Source: HRBIN16 sp049969495 (lineage in GTDB: Bacteria; Armatimonadota; HRBIN16). Taken from it: DNA of 64,000 bases. The notes under the pieces are model-generated. The model saw only the letters and a program-made list of their open reading frames with translations. It had not been told where the DNA came from and made no database searches. Shown here piece by piece: positions 31,593-41,059 of the stretch (the stretch's first letter is position 1; every line of letters begins with the position of its first letter). The position numbers were made by a program, and so were the translations under genes. The stretch covers positions 15,461-79,460 of the forward strand of contig JBMFOT010000004.1 in the NCBI GenBank assembly GCA_049969495.1. The letters are read 5' to 3'.

Positions 31593-34094
31593 CTATCCTC
31601 CCGTTGTCGGTTCCCCTAGCCTTTGCAGGCTCTCTTTCGCGATGGTGTTGTTGGCATCGCGCTTGAGCACCTCGCGATATTGCTCGATGGCTTTCTGCTT
31701 TTGCCCTGCCTGCTCGTACATCCCTGCCAGACGCAGGCGGGTAGGAATGTCCTGCGGATAGCCCGCCAGAATGCGTTCGTAGATGCTGGCGGCTTTGAGG
31801 GGTTCATTGCGCTTTTCATATATTTGTGCTGTGCTGCGCAGCGCCTGCAGGTCAGCGCCGTCTATCTGCAGCACCTGCTCGTAGCTCCGGAGGGCGTCCT
31901 CCTCTTTGCCTGCCTCCTGCTGCAGCTGAGCCAGCGTCAGCCATATTCCTTTTTGTTTCGGATGCTTCTGCGACAGTGAAGCCAGCAGTGGTATTCCATC
32001 GGCGGGTTTGCCCCGGTCGCGGTAAAAGTTCGCCAGGGCGCGTACCGCCGCTTCATTCGTGGCATCACGTTCAATGATGGGCGTGACCAGAGCAGGAAAC
32101 TGTTCCTCTTGCTTTAGTTGCACGAGACACCTCTGCAAGCCGCTGTATGCCCCGGGTTCGGTGGGTGCAACCTGCAGAATCTGTTCGTAAACCCGCTTCG
32201 CCTCTTCCCACTTTTGCTGTTCTTCGTAGGTGCGTGCTAGCAGAGTGCGCAGATAAGTATCTTTGGGCAGCTCTTTGATCCCTTGCTGGTACACCGCTAT
32301 CGCGTCGTCTATGCGCTGGTGTTTCTTGTACAGAGAGGCAAGCATCCCATAAAGGCGGGGCTCTTTGGGCTGGCGGGCAATCAGCTTGCGGTATTCCTGC
32401 ACCGCTGCTTCAGTCTTGCCCTGATTCTCCAGCAGACGCGGGATGTTCACCAGGTAGAACATATCATTGGGGGTGATCTTTTCGATTTCCCGCAGCGCCT
32501 GAAGTGCGTCGTCTATTTTGTTCTGGCGCTCCAGAGCGACGGACAGCCGCCACCACGCCACTACATTTTTCGGGTTCCTCTGCACCACCCGGCGCATCTC
32601 GGTTGCCAGCCCGGCGTAGTCCTTATCCTGCTCGTACAGGTCGGCAATGAAGAACAGCACCTGTGAGTTGTTGGGCTGAATATCCAGCACCTGCCGGTAG
32701 TAGCCCAGCGCGTCTTTGCTGCGTTTCAGGCGAGCACACATTAGCCCGGCACCGTTCAGCGCGCCCAAATGTTTGGGGTCGATTTTCAGAATGCGCTGGT
32801 AGCGTTTGAGTGCCTCTTCGTATTGATTCGCCTGTGCCAGCACGTCTGCCACCTGCATCAGCACGCCCACGTTACTGGGAAACTGCCGCTCTGCCTTCTC
32901 CAGCTCACTGATCGCCTGCGGAATCTTATCCCGCTGTAGCCACACGCGGGCACTGCGCAGCAGCGGCTCGGGGTTGTTTGGTTCCTGCTTTTGCCATTGC
33001 TCGTACTCCTTCAGGGCGTCGTCCCAGCGTCCCTGCGTTTCGGCAATGTACGCCAGCCCCATCAGCGCGTTTACGTCCTGGGGGCGCATCTGGCGCAGCT
33101 TTTCGTACTCGCGTTTGGCGTTGTCCAGCTGGTTCTGGTTCAGCAGGCACAGTGCGAGGTTTGCCTGCGCCGCCACGTTTTTCGGTTGCGATTGCAAGAC
33201 CTTGCGAAAGGCGATTTCCGCCTCGCGATACTGTTGCATGTTGAAGTGCGCCTGCCCGATGGCGAACCACAATCCCGCATCGTCGGGGTGCGTTTTCACC
33301 AGTTTCTCCAGCAGCTGCAGAGACTCTCGATGCTGATTCATACGCCCCAGCACCACCGCCAGGCGCAGGGTCAGGTCCTCGTTCTGGGGTTGCAGAGACA
33401 GAGCGCGGCGGTAGGCGTCGCGTGCCTGGGATAAATCGCCTGCAATATCGCACGCCATTCCCAATCCCGCCCACGCCGCAGGGTTTTTCGGCTCTTGCTT
33501 GGTAATCTTCTTCAGAATGGGTATTGCCTTATGCGGCTGGCGCATCTGCAGGTACACGTAGGCGAGGTTGAACTGGGTGTTGGTGGCTTTAGGGTTCAGC
33601 TGACTACTGCGCAGGAGGCTCTTCTCCGCCTCCGCAAAACGCTTCTGGGAGAGGTAAATCACCCCTAACACGAAGTGCCCTTCCGCGCTTTTGGGGGCGA
33701 GCTGCACGCCCTTCTGCGCCATCTGTGTCGCCTCACGCCATTTTTTCTGCTGGGCAAGGGCGGTCGCAAGTCGGAAATAGCCCTCCGGCAGTTTAGGCAT
33801 GGCTTTGACCACCTGCCGGAACTGCGCTTCGGCAGATGGGAAGTCTCCCTGCGCCATGTAAATCTCACCCAGATTGAAACGCGCCATCGGTGTGTTGGGT
33901 TGCAGCTTGAGCAGCTCCTGATACGCCGCAATGGCTTCCTTCGCCTTACCTGCTCGCTGCAGCGAGACCGCCTTTTCGAACAGGGCGATAATCTTTTTGT
34001 CCTTCTCAGAGAGCTGCGGAGGCGCGGCGGAAACCCAGGCAAGGCAAACCGAGAGTATGTATATCAGAACGAAGATGACAGGTTGTTTCCTCAT
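31593..34094 (-). CDS. Large exported TPR-repeat protein
   Basis: 833 residues from the ATG at 34094 with AAGGAG eight bases upstream; a GTG at 34103 is weaker. A signal peptide (VIFVLIYILSVCLAWVSA) ends near residue 24. The rest is about 22 tetratricopeptide repeats of 34 residues, recognisable by A..LG.iY..q.....A...y..al...P (for example LGVIYLSQKRFAEAEKSLLR, ARTYEEQQKWEEAKRVYEQI). It should be a periplasmic solenoid acting as a protein-interaction scaffold. It follows ribF by 2 bp, closing the nusA-infB-ribF transcript, an unusual place for such a protein. Confidence 0.85.
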   Translation of the reverse strand: MRKQPVIFVLIYILSVCLAWVSAAPPQLSEKDKKIIALFEKAVSLQRAGKAKEAIAAYQELLKLQPNTPMARFNLGEIYMAQGDFPSAEAQFRQVVKAMPKLPEGYFRLATALAQQKKWREATQMAQKGVQLAPKSAEGHFVLGVIYLSQKRFAEAEKSLLRSSQLNPKATNTQFNLAYVYLQMRQPHKAIPILKKITKQEPKNPAAWAGLGMACDIAGDLSQARDAYRRALSLQPQNEDLTLRLAVVLGRMNQHRESLQLLEKLVKTHPDDAGLWFAIGQAHFNMQQYREAEIAFRKVLQSQPKNVAAQANLALCLLNQNQLDNAKREYEKLRQMRPQDVNALMGLAYIAETQGRWDDALKEYEQWQKQEPNNPEPLLRSARVWLQRDKIPQAISELEKAERQFPSNVGVLMQVADVLAQANQYEEALKRYQRILKIDPKHLGALNGAGLMCARLKRSKDALGYYRQVLDIQPNNSQVLFFIADLYEQDKDYAGLATEMRRVVQRNPKNVVAWWRLSVALERQNKIDDALQALREIEKITPNDMFYLVNIPRLLENQGKTEAAVQEYRKLIARQPKEPRLYGMLASLYKKHQRIDDAIAVYQQGIKELPKDTYLRTLLARTYEEQQKWEEAKRVYEQILQVAPTEPGAYSGLQRCLVQLKQEEQFPALVTPIIERDATNEAAVRALANFYRDRGKPADGIPLLASLSQKHPKQKGIWLTLAQLQQEAGKEEDALRSYEQVLQIDGADLQALRSTAQIYEKRNEPLKAASIYERILAGYPQDIPTRLRLAGMYEQAGQKQKAIEQYREVLKRDANNTIAKESLQRLGEPTTGG

Positions 34095-34096
34095 GT

Positions 34097-35023
34097 TCAC
34101 CACTCCTTCATCAGTTCCGCCACCTGTTGCACGTCTTTATCCATCTGCGCCTTCAGCGACTGTAAAGACTCGAACTTCCGTTCGTCGCGCAGGCGGTAAA
34201 AGAAGGCGAGGTGTACCTCCTCACCGTACAGACTGCCTGAAAAACCCAGCAGGTACGCTTCGATGGTGCGCTTCGTGCCGTCCACAGTAGGGCGCACACC
34301 GATGCTGATTGCCGCTGTGTAGCTGTTGCCTGTGCGCGGGTGTAGTAGTTTTCCCGCGTAGATTCCATCCTTCGGTACCAGCTGGGGCGCGCGCAGGTTC
34401 AGGTTTACCGTCGGGTAGCCCAGTTTCCTGCCCAGCTGCTGCCCGCGCACCACCACACCTTCCAGCACATACGCTCTGCCCAGCATGGCAGATGCCTCCT
34501 GCACCTCACCGTCCAGCAGTGCCTGGCGGATTCGGCTACTGCTGATGCGCTCGCCACGATACAGCACGTCCGGTACATCCTCTACCTCGAAGCCGAAACG
34601 CGCCTGTACCTCCTGTAAATAATCCACACTGCCCATCCGTCGATGCCCGAAGCGGAAGTCCCTGCCCACCACGATACGACGCGCGTTCAATCGCCGCTGT
34701 AGTACCGAGCGCAGGAACGCTTCGGGATGCAGTGCGGAGAAATCATGGTCGAAGCGTAACACCAGCACGTCCTGTACCCCGGTCCCCAGCAGCAGGCGCA
34801 GGCGGCTGGTCAGGGTGGTTAAATAGGGTGGTGCGTTTTCGGGTTGGATGGCTTCCTGCGGGTGGCGGTCAAAGGTGACCGCAACGGCAGGGATATGCAG
34901 TTCCTGCGCACGCTGGATAGCCACGCGAATAATTGCCTGATGTCCCCGGTGCACCCCGTCGAAGGAGCCGATGGTCACGACGCTGGCACGCAGGCTCAAC
35001 GAACGCGGGTCGGAGCCGCTCAC
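34097..35023 (-). CDS. ribF: Bifunctional riboflavin kinase/FMN adenylyltransferase
   Basis: 308 residues. The N-terminal FAD-synthetase domain has VTIGSFDGVHRGHQAII (the HxGH-type nucleotidyl motif), then FDRHPQEAIQPENAP, LRFDHDFSALHPEAFL and GRDFRFGHRRMGSVD. The C-terminal riboflavin-kinase domain shows GYPTVNLNL, DGIYAGKL and TVDGTKRTIEAYLL. The protein turns riboflavin into FMN and FAD. It overlaps truB by 4 bp and sits at the end of the translation-factor run, as in most bacteria. Confidence 0.96.
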   Translation of the reverse strand: MSGSDPRSLSLRASVVTIGSFDGVHRGHQAIIRVAIQRAQELHIPAVAVTFDRHPQEAIQPENAPPYLTTLTSRLRLLLGTGVQDVLVLRFDHDFSALHPEAFLRSVLQRRLNARRIVVGRDFRFGHRRMGSVDYLQEVQARFGFEVEDVPDVLYRGERISSSRIRQALLDGEVQEASAMLGRAYVLEGVVVRGQQLGRKLGYPTVNLNLRAPQLVPKDGIYAGKLLHPRTGNSYTAAISIGVRPTVDGTKRTIEAYLLGFSGSLYGEEVHLAFFYRLRDERKFESLQSLKAQMDKDVQQVAELMKEW

Positions 35024-35958
35024 CCCAGGTCCTCCTCCACGCTACGCGGACGATACAGCACGTGCTCCCCAAAGACCTTGTAGGGCCATACCTCGTCGCG
35101 GCGCACGGTAGCAATGGCGAACAGGTCGCCTGACGCATCCAATACGGCGATGTACGGGGGCTTATCCTCCGGCAGAGGCACAGGCGGAAACGGTTTCGGT
35201 TTGACGAATCTACCCAGCCGAAACAGACGCAGCACGCGAGGGTGAGGTGTCCAGACAGGAAGAATGCCCTCTATCGCCTTCGCCATCGGGATGAGATGGT
35301 CTGCAGCGTTGCCCGCTTCCAGCTGCTGCAGGGTTGCCGCCTTCTCGGCGCGGAAGCTGCCGATTGCGGTGCGCACCAACCGCTTCATGGTTGCTCCTGC
35401 GCCCAGCGCATCGCCGATGTCCGCACAGAGGGTGCGGATGTAGGTTCCGGTAGAACACTCCACTTCGATGTCCGCCTCGGGGTGTTCGCCGGGCGAGAAG
35501 CGCAACAGTTCCAAACGATACACCTGCACCTGACGAGCCTCTCTGGGCACGACCTTCCCCTCCCGGGCGAGGTCATACAGCCTCCTGCCCTCATGGTGTA
35601 CCGCCGAGTGCATGGGCGGGATCTGCTCGATCTCTCCCGTGAAGCGGGGCAGCACAGCCTCCAGCATCTGGCGCGTGATACCGCTGGCATCGGTGCTGGC
35701 AATCACCTTCCCTTCCATGTCCTGCGTGTCGGTCTGCACACCCAGCACCATCGTCGCACGATAGGTTTTGGGAAGCCATTGCAGAAATTCGTTCAGGCGG
35801 GTGGCTTTGCCCAGACAGATGAGCAATACCCCTTCCGCACCGGGGTCCAGCGTGCCGGTGTGTCCAGCCCGTCGTACACCGAGCAGTCGGCGTACGGCGT
35901 CTACCGCCTCGCGCGAGGTCATGCCCGCTGGCTTATAGAGGTTGAGCAGTGCATCCAT
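35020..35958 (-). CDS. truB: tRNA pseudouridine-55 synthase
   Basis: 312 residues. It begins ALLNLYKPAGMTSREAVDAV and carries the catalytic Asp block GHTGTLDPGAEGVLLICLGKA. IPPMHSAVHHEGRRLYDLAR and VECSTGTYIRTLCADIGDAL follow, and a short PUA-like C-terminal part. Makes pseudouridine 55 in the T-loop of tRNAs. The start overlaps the end of nrnA by 40 bp; the usual start motif M...L..YKP.GMTS fixes it. Confidence 0.95.
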   Translation of the reverse strand: MDALLNLYKPAGMTSREAVDAVRRLLGVRRAGHTGTLDPGAEGVLLICLGKATRLNEFLQWLPKTYRATMVLGVQTDTQDMEGKVIASTDASGITRQMLEAVLPRFTGEIEQIPPMHSAVHHEGRRLYDLAREGKVVPREARQVQVYRLELLRFSPGEHPEADIEVECSTGTYIRTLCADIGDALGAGATMKRLVRTAIGSFRAEKAATLQQLEAGNAADHLIPMAKAIEGILPVWTPHPRVLRLFRLGRFVKPKPFPPVPLPEDKPPYIAVLDASGDLFAIATVRRDEVWPYKVFGEHVLYRPRSVEEDLG

Positions 35959-36914
35959 TCTCGCAGTGCCTCAATCACTTTCTGTTTCACCTCGGCGATG
36001 TCACCTTCTACCCAGAACCCTGCCGCCAGTCGATGCCCGCCCCCTCCGAACTTCTCTGCCAGCTTTGCCATATCGATGCGCTCGTCGCGACTGCGCACGC
36101 TCACGCGCACACGCCCCGGCTTCACTTCCCGTAACAGCGCCAGCACGACGCTATCACGCACCGCTCGCAGCTGGGTGATGATGCCTTCAGTGTCTTCGTC
36201 CGTGGCGCCCAGCTCGGTGAAATCCTCGTGGCTCAGGTAAGACCACACCAGCCGCCCCTCTTCTTCCTGCCGGATATGCTCGAGGGCGCGCCCCAGCAGT
36301 TTGACGCTGGGGAAAGAGCGTCGTTCAAAAACCTCTTCTGCAATCTGCGCCGGTGATGCCCCCGCCTCCATCAGGGTTGCGCTCAGGCGGAAGGTGGTCG
36401 GCGAGACGTTCATGTAACGATAAAGACCGGTGTCGGTGATGATGCCGGTGAGCAGGCAGGTGGCGATAGCGGGGGTGATGGGGGCGTCCATCACCTTCAG
36501 CAGGCGGTAGACGATTTCGGCAGTGGCGGCCGCTTTGGGCTGCTGGATACGGATATCGCCGAACGCGCCTTCGGTGACGTGGTGGTCGATATCCACGATG
36601 ATTCGCGCCGAGAACACCACCTCTTTCGCCTTCCCGATGCGCTCGGGCATACCGGTATCGCATACCACCGCCACATCGAAGCCGCGTTGCTCGGTGGAGG
36701 TGAGTATCTTCTCTGCGCCGGGCAGAAATCGGTATATCTCCGGCACGCCGTCACTGCTCAGGGTGATGACTCGCTTGCCCGACCCCTCCAGCGCTGCCTG
36801 CAGAGCCAGCGCACACCCCAGCGTGTCGCCGTCGGGGTTGAGGTGACAGGCAAGAACCACGCTTTTTGCCTCCCGTAACACCTGAGCAACCTGTTGTAAA
36901 TGGCGGCGAATCAT
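35919..36914 (-). CDS. nrnA: DHH-family nanoRNase/pAp phosphatase
   Basis: 331 residues. The N-terminal DHH domain has VVLACHLNPDGDTLGCALAL (motif I), then VVCDTGMPERIG (motif II), the DHH itself in IVDIDHHVTEGAFG, and AEIVYRLL. The C-terminal DHHA1 domain contains RVRVSVRSRDERIDMAKLAE and FGGGGHRLAAG. It degrades 2-5 nt RNA fragments and 3'-phosphoadenosine-5'-phosphate. Position between rbfA and truB is normal for the family. ATG overlaps rbfA by 4 bp. Confidence 0.93.
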   Translation of the reverse strand: MIRRHLQQVAQVLREAKSVVLACHLNPDGDTLGCALALQAALEGSGKRVITLSSDGVPEIYRFLPGAEKILTSTEQRGFDVAVVCDTGMPERIGKAKEVVFSARIIVDIDHHVTEGAFGDIRIQQPKAAATAEIVYRLLKVMDAPITPAIATCLLTGIITDTGLYRYMNVSPTTFRLSATLMEAGASPAQIAEEVFERRSFPSVKLLGRALEHIRQEEEGRLVWSYLSHEDFTELGATDEDTEGIITQLRAVRDSVVLALLREVKPGRVRVSVRSRDERIDMAKLAEKFGGGGHRLAAGFWVEGDIAEVKQKVIEALREWMHCSTSISQRA

Positions 36915-37255
36915 TCTTGTTCCAGCTGACGCAACAGCTCGTGTACACGCATTCCTGCTTCGATGCCTTCATCCGGCTCGAACTGGATTTCCGGCACGAT
37001 ACGCAGGTGCGCGCGGCGACCGAACTCGCCTCGAATACGCCCGGCAAGTGCGCGCAATACTTCCAGCGCTTTATCCCGCGCCTCTATGCCCCCCAGCGCG
37101 CTCACATACACCTTAGCGTGGCTCAAGTCGCGCGATACCCTTGCCTGGGTGATGGTCACCCCCGCAAGACGCGGGTCCTTCAACTCGTGCCGTACGATGT
37201 CGCTGATTTCGCTAACCAGCAAACTCTCTATCTTGGATACTCTGTTGCTGCTCAT
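36911..37255 (-). CDS. rbfA: Ribosome-binding factor A
   Basis: 114 residues with RVSKIESLLVSEISDIVRHE, LKDPRLAGVTITQARVSRDL and SHAKVYVSALGG, the KH-type RbfA pattern. It assists maturation of the 5' end of 16S rRNA in the 30S subunit. Preceded 3 bp upstream by the DUF503 gene and coupled to nrnA. Confidence 0.94.
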   Translation of the reverse strand: MSSNRVSKIESLLVSEISDIVRHELKDPRLAGVTITQARVSRDLSHAKVYVSALGGIEARDKALEVLRALAGRIRGEFGRRAHLRIVPEIQFEPDEGIEAGMRVHELLRQLEQE

Positions 37256-37258
37256 TTT

Positions 37259-37543
37259 TCACCACAACTCCATATTGACTGCGATCACTTCAATACGCGG
37301 GTCGGCGTATAAAAAGTCCAGCGCCTTGTTCAGCACGCTGTTGACGTGCTGTTTGTCGTTACCCACGCAGGAAAAGCCCAGCGTTGCCTGCTGCCATTCA
37401 TCCAGATGGTCTACCTCGGCAGCAGAGAGGTTGAACTTGTTGCGCAAGGTGTCTAAAGTACTGCGCACCACGTGGCGCTTCTCTTTCAGAGAGGTTGCTT
37501 CATAAAGATGCAACTCTACCGTCAGTACGCCGACGACCATCAT
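37259..37543 (-). CDS. ylxP: DUF503 (YlxP-like) protein
   Basis: 94 residues from the ATG at 37543 (CAGGTG upstream); the long frame to 37678 lies inside infB. MVVGVLTVELHLYEATSLKE, KRHVVRSTLDTLRNKFN, AEVDHLDEWQQATLGFSCVG and the final VIAVNMELW match the small ferredoxin-like DUF503 family, which is nearly always between infB and rbfA. Function not established; linked to ribosome assembly by context. Confidence 0.88.
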   Translation of the reverse strand: MMVVGVLTVELHLYEATSLKEKRHVVRSTLDTLRNKFNLSAAEVDHLDEWQQATLGFSCVGNDKQHVNSVLNKALDFLYADPRIEVIAVNMELW

Positions 37544-37568
37544 CGCACCTGCTGGTACTCGGTATCTT

Positions 37569-39533
37569 CTACGAAACCGCTGTTGTGCTCCGCTGAGTAA
37601 TCGTATGTCCGGCGCGAGAGACTTCTCGCCTCTCGAAGCATTCGATGGTGTCACCTTCCTCGAAGTCCGAGAAGCCATCCACCATGATACCGCATTCGTA
37701 GCCCTGAGCGATTTCGCGGACGTCCTCTTTCAGGTGGCGCAGGGAAGCGATTTTGCCGGTGTACAGCAACTCCTTCTTGCGCCAGACACGCGCCTCGGCG
37801 TTGCGCACTATCTTGCCCTCGGTGACATAGCACCCCGCAACCGTGCCGCGCGGCAAGCTGAACACGGCGCGCACCTCCGCCTTACCCAGCGGAAACTCCT
37901 CCGTGACCGGCTGTAGCATCCCCAGCATCGCCGCCTTGATATCCTCTACCAGCTCGTAGATGATACGGTAGGTGCGTACTTCCACACGCTCCTGCTCGGC
38001 GACGCGCTGTGCTTCGGGTTCCACCCGCACGTTAAAGCCGATAACCAGTGCATTGGACGCCGATGCCAGCATGATGTCGGACTCGGTGATGTTACCCACC
38101 GCTGCGTGTAGCACCCGCAGGCGTACCTCAGGGTGTTCCAGTCGCTCCAGCGCGCTGCGCACCGCTTCCACCGAGCCGTGCACGTCCGCCTTGAGTACCA
38201 CCAGCAGCTCCTTGATTTCGCCCTCCTTAATCAGGCGACTGAGGTCTTTCATCGTCACGCGGGCACGCTGGCTGGCCAGCTTCTCCTGGCGGTGGCGTTG
38301 CTCGCGCTCCATAGCGATTTGTCGGGCGGTGCGCTCGTCTTTCACCACTTCCATCTTTTCTCCCGCATTGGGCACTGCCGACAAGCCGACGACCTCCACC
38401 GGCATAGCTGGGGTGGCTTTGGGCACGCGGTTGCCTCTATCGTCCAGCAGCGCCTTAATGCGCCCATAGGCTTCCCCTGCTACTACCGCATCACCCTGCT
38501 TAAATGTGCCTTGCTGCACGATGATAGTGGCGACGGGACCCCTGCCTTTGTCCAGCTTGGACTCGATCACCACTCCCTTGGCGGGGGCGTTCGGGTCGGC
38601 TTTCAGCTCCTGTACCTCGGCGACCAGCAGGATGGACTCGAGCAGGTCGCCCAGCCCGATACGTTGTTTCGCCGATACGGGCACGAAGATGGTATCACCA
38701 CCCCATTCCTCCGGCACCACCCCCAGCTCCGCCAGCTGCTGTTTCACCCGGTCGGGGTTGGCTTCGGGTTTGTCTATCTTGTTGATGGCGACGATGATAG
38801 GCACATTAGCCGCTTTGGCGTGGTTCAGCGCTTCCACGGTCTGGGGCATCACGCCGTCGTCGGCGGCAACCACCAGCACTGCGATGTCGGTGACCTGTGC
38901 GCCTCGCGCTCGCATAGCGGTGAAGGCTTCGTGTCCGGGGGTATCCAGGAAGGTGATTTTTGCCTTCTCGCCGGCGTGCTCTATCTCCACCTGATACGCG
39001 CCGATATGCTGGGTAATACCGCCGTATTCCCCTTCTGCTACGTTAGTGCGCCGGATGGCATCCAGCAAGGTGGTCTTTCCGTGGTCTACGTGCCCGAGAA
39101 TGGTCACTACCGGCGGCCGGGGTTGTGGACCGCCTGACGATGCGGTGCGAGGGCGCACGCTTTCGGGCAATTCTGGCTCTTTTGCCTCTATCCAGCGGAT
39201 ACTATAGCCCAGCTCATACGCGACTCGCTCGATCTGGTCGGCGGAGAGCTGCTGGTTCAGCCCCGCCAGCACGCCTACTTTCATCAGCTTTTGCTGCACC
39301 TGCGTGGACTGTACGCCCAGAGCCTGCGCCAGCTCGCGCACGGTCAGTGACGGCGGTAGCTCCACTACCGGATGCCCTTTGTCGAGCACCTCGCGCACTG
39401 CCTGCGCTGTGGAGATATCTATCAGGCTATCGGCGTTCTCTACCTCCACGCCCAGGTCGGTTAGCGTGCTGAGCAGCTCGGCAACACTCATCTGCAGGTC
39501 TTTTGCTAAATCACCAACACGGATACGGTTCAC
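37569..39533 (-). CDS. infB: Translation initiation factor IF-2
   Basis: 654 residues, a short form lacking the long variable N-terminus of enterobacteria. MNRIRVGDLAKDLQMSVAEL is the IF2N domain and a second IF2N copy follows (VRELAQALGVQSTQVQQKLM). The GTPase has GHVDHGKTTLLDAI (G1), the G2 Thr in GGITQHIGAY, DTPGHEAFTAMRARGA (G3), NKIDKPEANP (G4) and SAK (G5). C-terminal domains end with GDTIECFERRE. It brings initiator tRNA to the 30S subunit. It overlaps ylxR by 4 bp. Confidence 0.97.
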   Translation of the reverse strand: MNRIRVGDLAKDLQMSVAELLSTLTDLGVEVENADSLIDISTAQAVREVLDKGHPVVELPPSLTVRELAQALGVQSTQVQQKLMKVGVLAGLNQQLSADQIERVAYELGYSIRWIEAKEPELPESVRPRTASSGGPQPRPPVVTILGHVDHGKTTLLDAIRRTNVAEGEYGGITQHIGAYQVEIEHAGEKAKITFLDTPGHEAFTAMRARGAQVTDIAVLVVAADDGVMPQTVEALNHAKAANVPIIVAINKIDKPEANPDRVKQQLAELGVVPEEWGGDTIFVPVSAKQRIGLGDLLESILLVAEVQELKADPNAPAKGVVIESKLDKGRGPVATIIVQQGTFKQGDAVVAGEAYGRIKALLDDRGNRVPKATPAMPVEVVGLSAVPNAGEKMEVVKDERTARQIAMEREQRHRQEKLASQRARVTMKDLSRLIKEGEIKELLVVLKADVHGSVEAVRSALERLEHPEVRLRVLHAAVGNITESDIMLASASNALVIGFNVRVEPEAQRVAEQERVEVRTYRIIYELVEDIKAAMLGMLQPVTEEFPLGKAEVRAVFSLPRGTVAGCYVTEGKIVRNAEARVWRKKELLYTGKIASLRHLKEDVREIAQGYECGIMVDGFSDFEEGDTIECFERREVSRAGHTITQRSTTAVS

Positions 39534-39826
39534 GAGCGAGTCACCTCCTCCTCTTCTGCCTGCGCAGCCAGCTGCAGCAGCTGCTGCGCAGTATCCGCTG
39601 GCAACGGTACTTTCAGCGACCGCTCCAGCTTCTTCGCCTTCAATGCTACCTGCACGCAGGACATGCTCCGGCAGACGTATGCCCCACGCCCCGCCCTCTT
39701 ACCAGTAGGGTCTACAACCACCGCGCCTTCCGGGGTGCGCACGACGCGTATCAGTCCCCTCTTCGGCGCGGCGGTTCGGCACGCCACGCACGTTCGTATC
39801 GGCGTCCATTTGCGTGTAGGCATCAC
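39530..39826 (-). CDS. ylxR: YlxR-family RNA-binding protein (DUF448)
   Basis: 98 residues. RTCVACRTAAPKRGLIRVVR and VDPTGKRAGRGAYVCRSMSC (shown in two parts) carry the CxxC..K..L.R..R and GR.GRGAYVC motifs of YlxR, found between nusA and infB. A helical tail of about 30 residues replaces the common L7Ae-like partner gene. Probably binds RNA and modulates transcription or RNase P, as reported for relatives. Confidence 0.92.
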   Translation of the reverse strand: MMPTRKWTPIRTCVACRTAAPKRGLIRVVRTPEGAVVVDPTGKRAGRGAYVCRSMSCVQVALKAKKLERSLKVPLPADTAQQLLQLAAQAEEEEVTRS

Positions 39827-39851
39827 GAACCCCCAAAGGCTGTTTTTCTCC

Positions 39852-40931
39852 TCAGGACACGCTTTCCTGTTCCTCTTTGCCTGTTGTCAGCGCGTCTTGG
39901 GAAATCTGGGATTCACTTCGAATATCTATTTTCCAGCCGGTCAAGCGCGCCGCCAGCCGCACGTTCTGCCCCGCTTTGCCGATTGCCAGCGAGAGCTGGT
40001 CATCGGGCACGATGACCAGCGCACTCTTCTCTTTCTCGTTCAGATGCACTCTCGAAACCTTCGCCGGGCTCAGCGCCTCCGCGATAAACTGCGCCGGATC
40101 GGGATACCAGCGGATGATGTCTATCTTTTCATCGTACAGCTCGTTCACTACCGCTTGCACCCGGGTTCCACGCAGTCCTACGCAACTGCCCACCGGGTCG
40201 ATATTCGGCTCCTTCGCCCACACGGCGATTTTGGAGCGCGCGCCCGGCTCCCGGGCTACCGCTTTAATCACCACGCTTCCCTCGCGCACCTCAGGCACCT
40301 CCAGCTCGAACAGGCGGCGGATGAGGCTGGGGTGACTGCGCGACACGATAATGCGCGGCGACTTCGTGGTCCGCTCCACACGCAGCAGATACACGCGCAG
40401 GCGGTCGTGCGGGCGATACGGTTCATTGGGTACCTGCTCCTCAGGCGGCAGAATGGCTTCCACTCTATCGAGATCGATAATCACGTTCGGCCCTTCCCTG
40501 CGTTGCACGAAGCCGGAGAGAGTCTCTCCTACGCGCTCTTGAAACTCCTGGTATATCTGTTCCCGCTCCGCTTCGCGGATGCGCTGTACAATCACCTGCT
40601 TGGCGGTTTGTGCAGCGATGCGCCCGAAGTCCTCCAGGTCCACCGGTACAGACACGGTATCCCCAATCTCCGCTTCCGGTTTAAACTTCCGCGCCTCCTC
40701 CAGTGTAATCTGGGTATGCGGGTTCTCCACCTCTTCCACGACGGTACGCTCACAGAACAAACGAACCCCCGCCTTACTGGAATCGAGGCGAAGGCGCACA
40801 TCGCCGACAGCGCCACAGTGCTTCTTATAGGCGTTGGTCAAAGCGGTTTCCAGCGCCTCCCAGAGCACCGCCAGCGGGATGTCCCTCTCGCGTTCCAGCG
40901 CACGCAGTATCTCAATGAGTTCGCTATTCAT
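39852..40931 (-). CDS. nusA: Transcription termination/antitermination factor NusA
   Basis: 359 residues. The N-terminal RNA-polymerase-binding domain starts MNSELIEILRALERERDIPL and includes LEEARKFKPEAEIGDTVSVP. S1 domain: ERVGETLSGFVQRREGPNVI. KH1 and KH2: PRIIVSRSHPSLIRRLFELE, VGLRGTRVQAVVNELYDEKI and LAIGKAGQNVRLAARLTGWK. It ends shortly after the KH2 domain, without the acidic C-terminal repeats of enterobacterial NusA. rimP, normally just upstream, is absent here. A leader terminator and promoter precede it. Confidence 0.96.
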   Translation of the reverse strand: MNSELIEILRALERERDIPLAVLWEALETALTNAYKKHCGAVGDVRLRLDSSKAGVRLFCERTVVEEVENPHTQITLEEARKFKPEAEIGDTVSVPVDLEDFGRIAAQTAKQVIVQRIREAEREQIYQEFQERVGETLSGFVQRREGPNVIIDLDRVEAILPPEEQVPNEPYRPHDRLRVYLLRVERTTKSPRIIVSRSHPSLIRRLFELEVPEVREGSVVIKAVAREPGARSKIAVWAKEPNIDPVGSCVGLRGTRVQAVVNELYDEKIDIIRWYPDPAQFIAEALSPAKVSRVHLNEKEKSALVIVPDDQLSLAIGKAGQNVRLAARLTGWKIDIRSESQISQDALTTGKEEQESVS

Positions 40932-40960
40932 ATCTACCCCTCTCCGGTTACCTCTTCACA

Positions 40961-40995
40961 GGGTAAGAAAAAGAGTGGGCGAGCCTGCCCACTCT
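40961..40995 (-). terminator. Intrinsic terminator in the nusA leader, candidate attenuator
   Basis: Read on the minus strand, AGAGTGGGC and GCCCACTCT (40987-40995 and 40972-40980) form a 9-bp stem with a 6-base loop, followed by TTTTCTT. It lies 30 bases before nusA and about 60 after the predicted transcript start, on the same strand as nusA, and no gene ends here. Confidence 0.8.
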
Positions 40996-41059
40996 CTTCC
41001 GAGATTATTGCTACCCCCTTATGCCGCCCTACCTGCACATCATACCCTCAACCATCATA

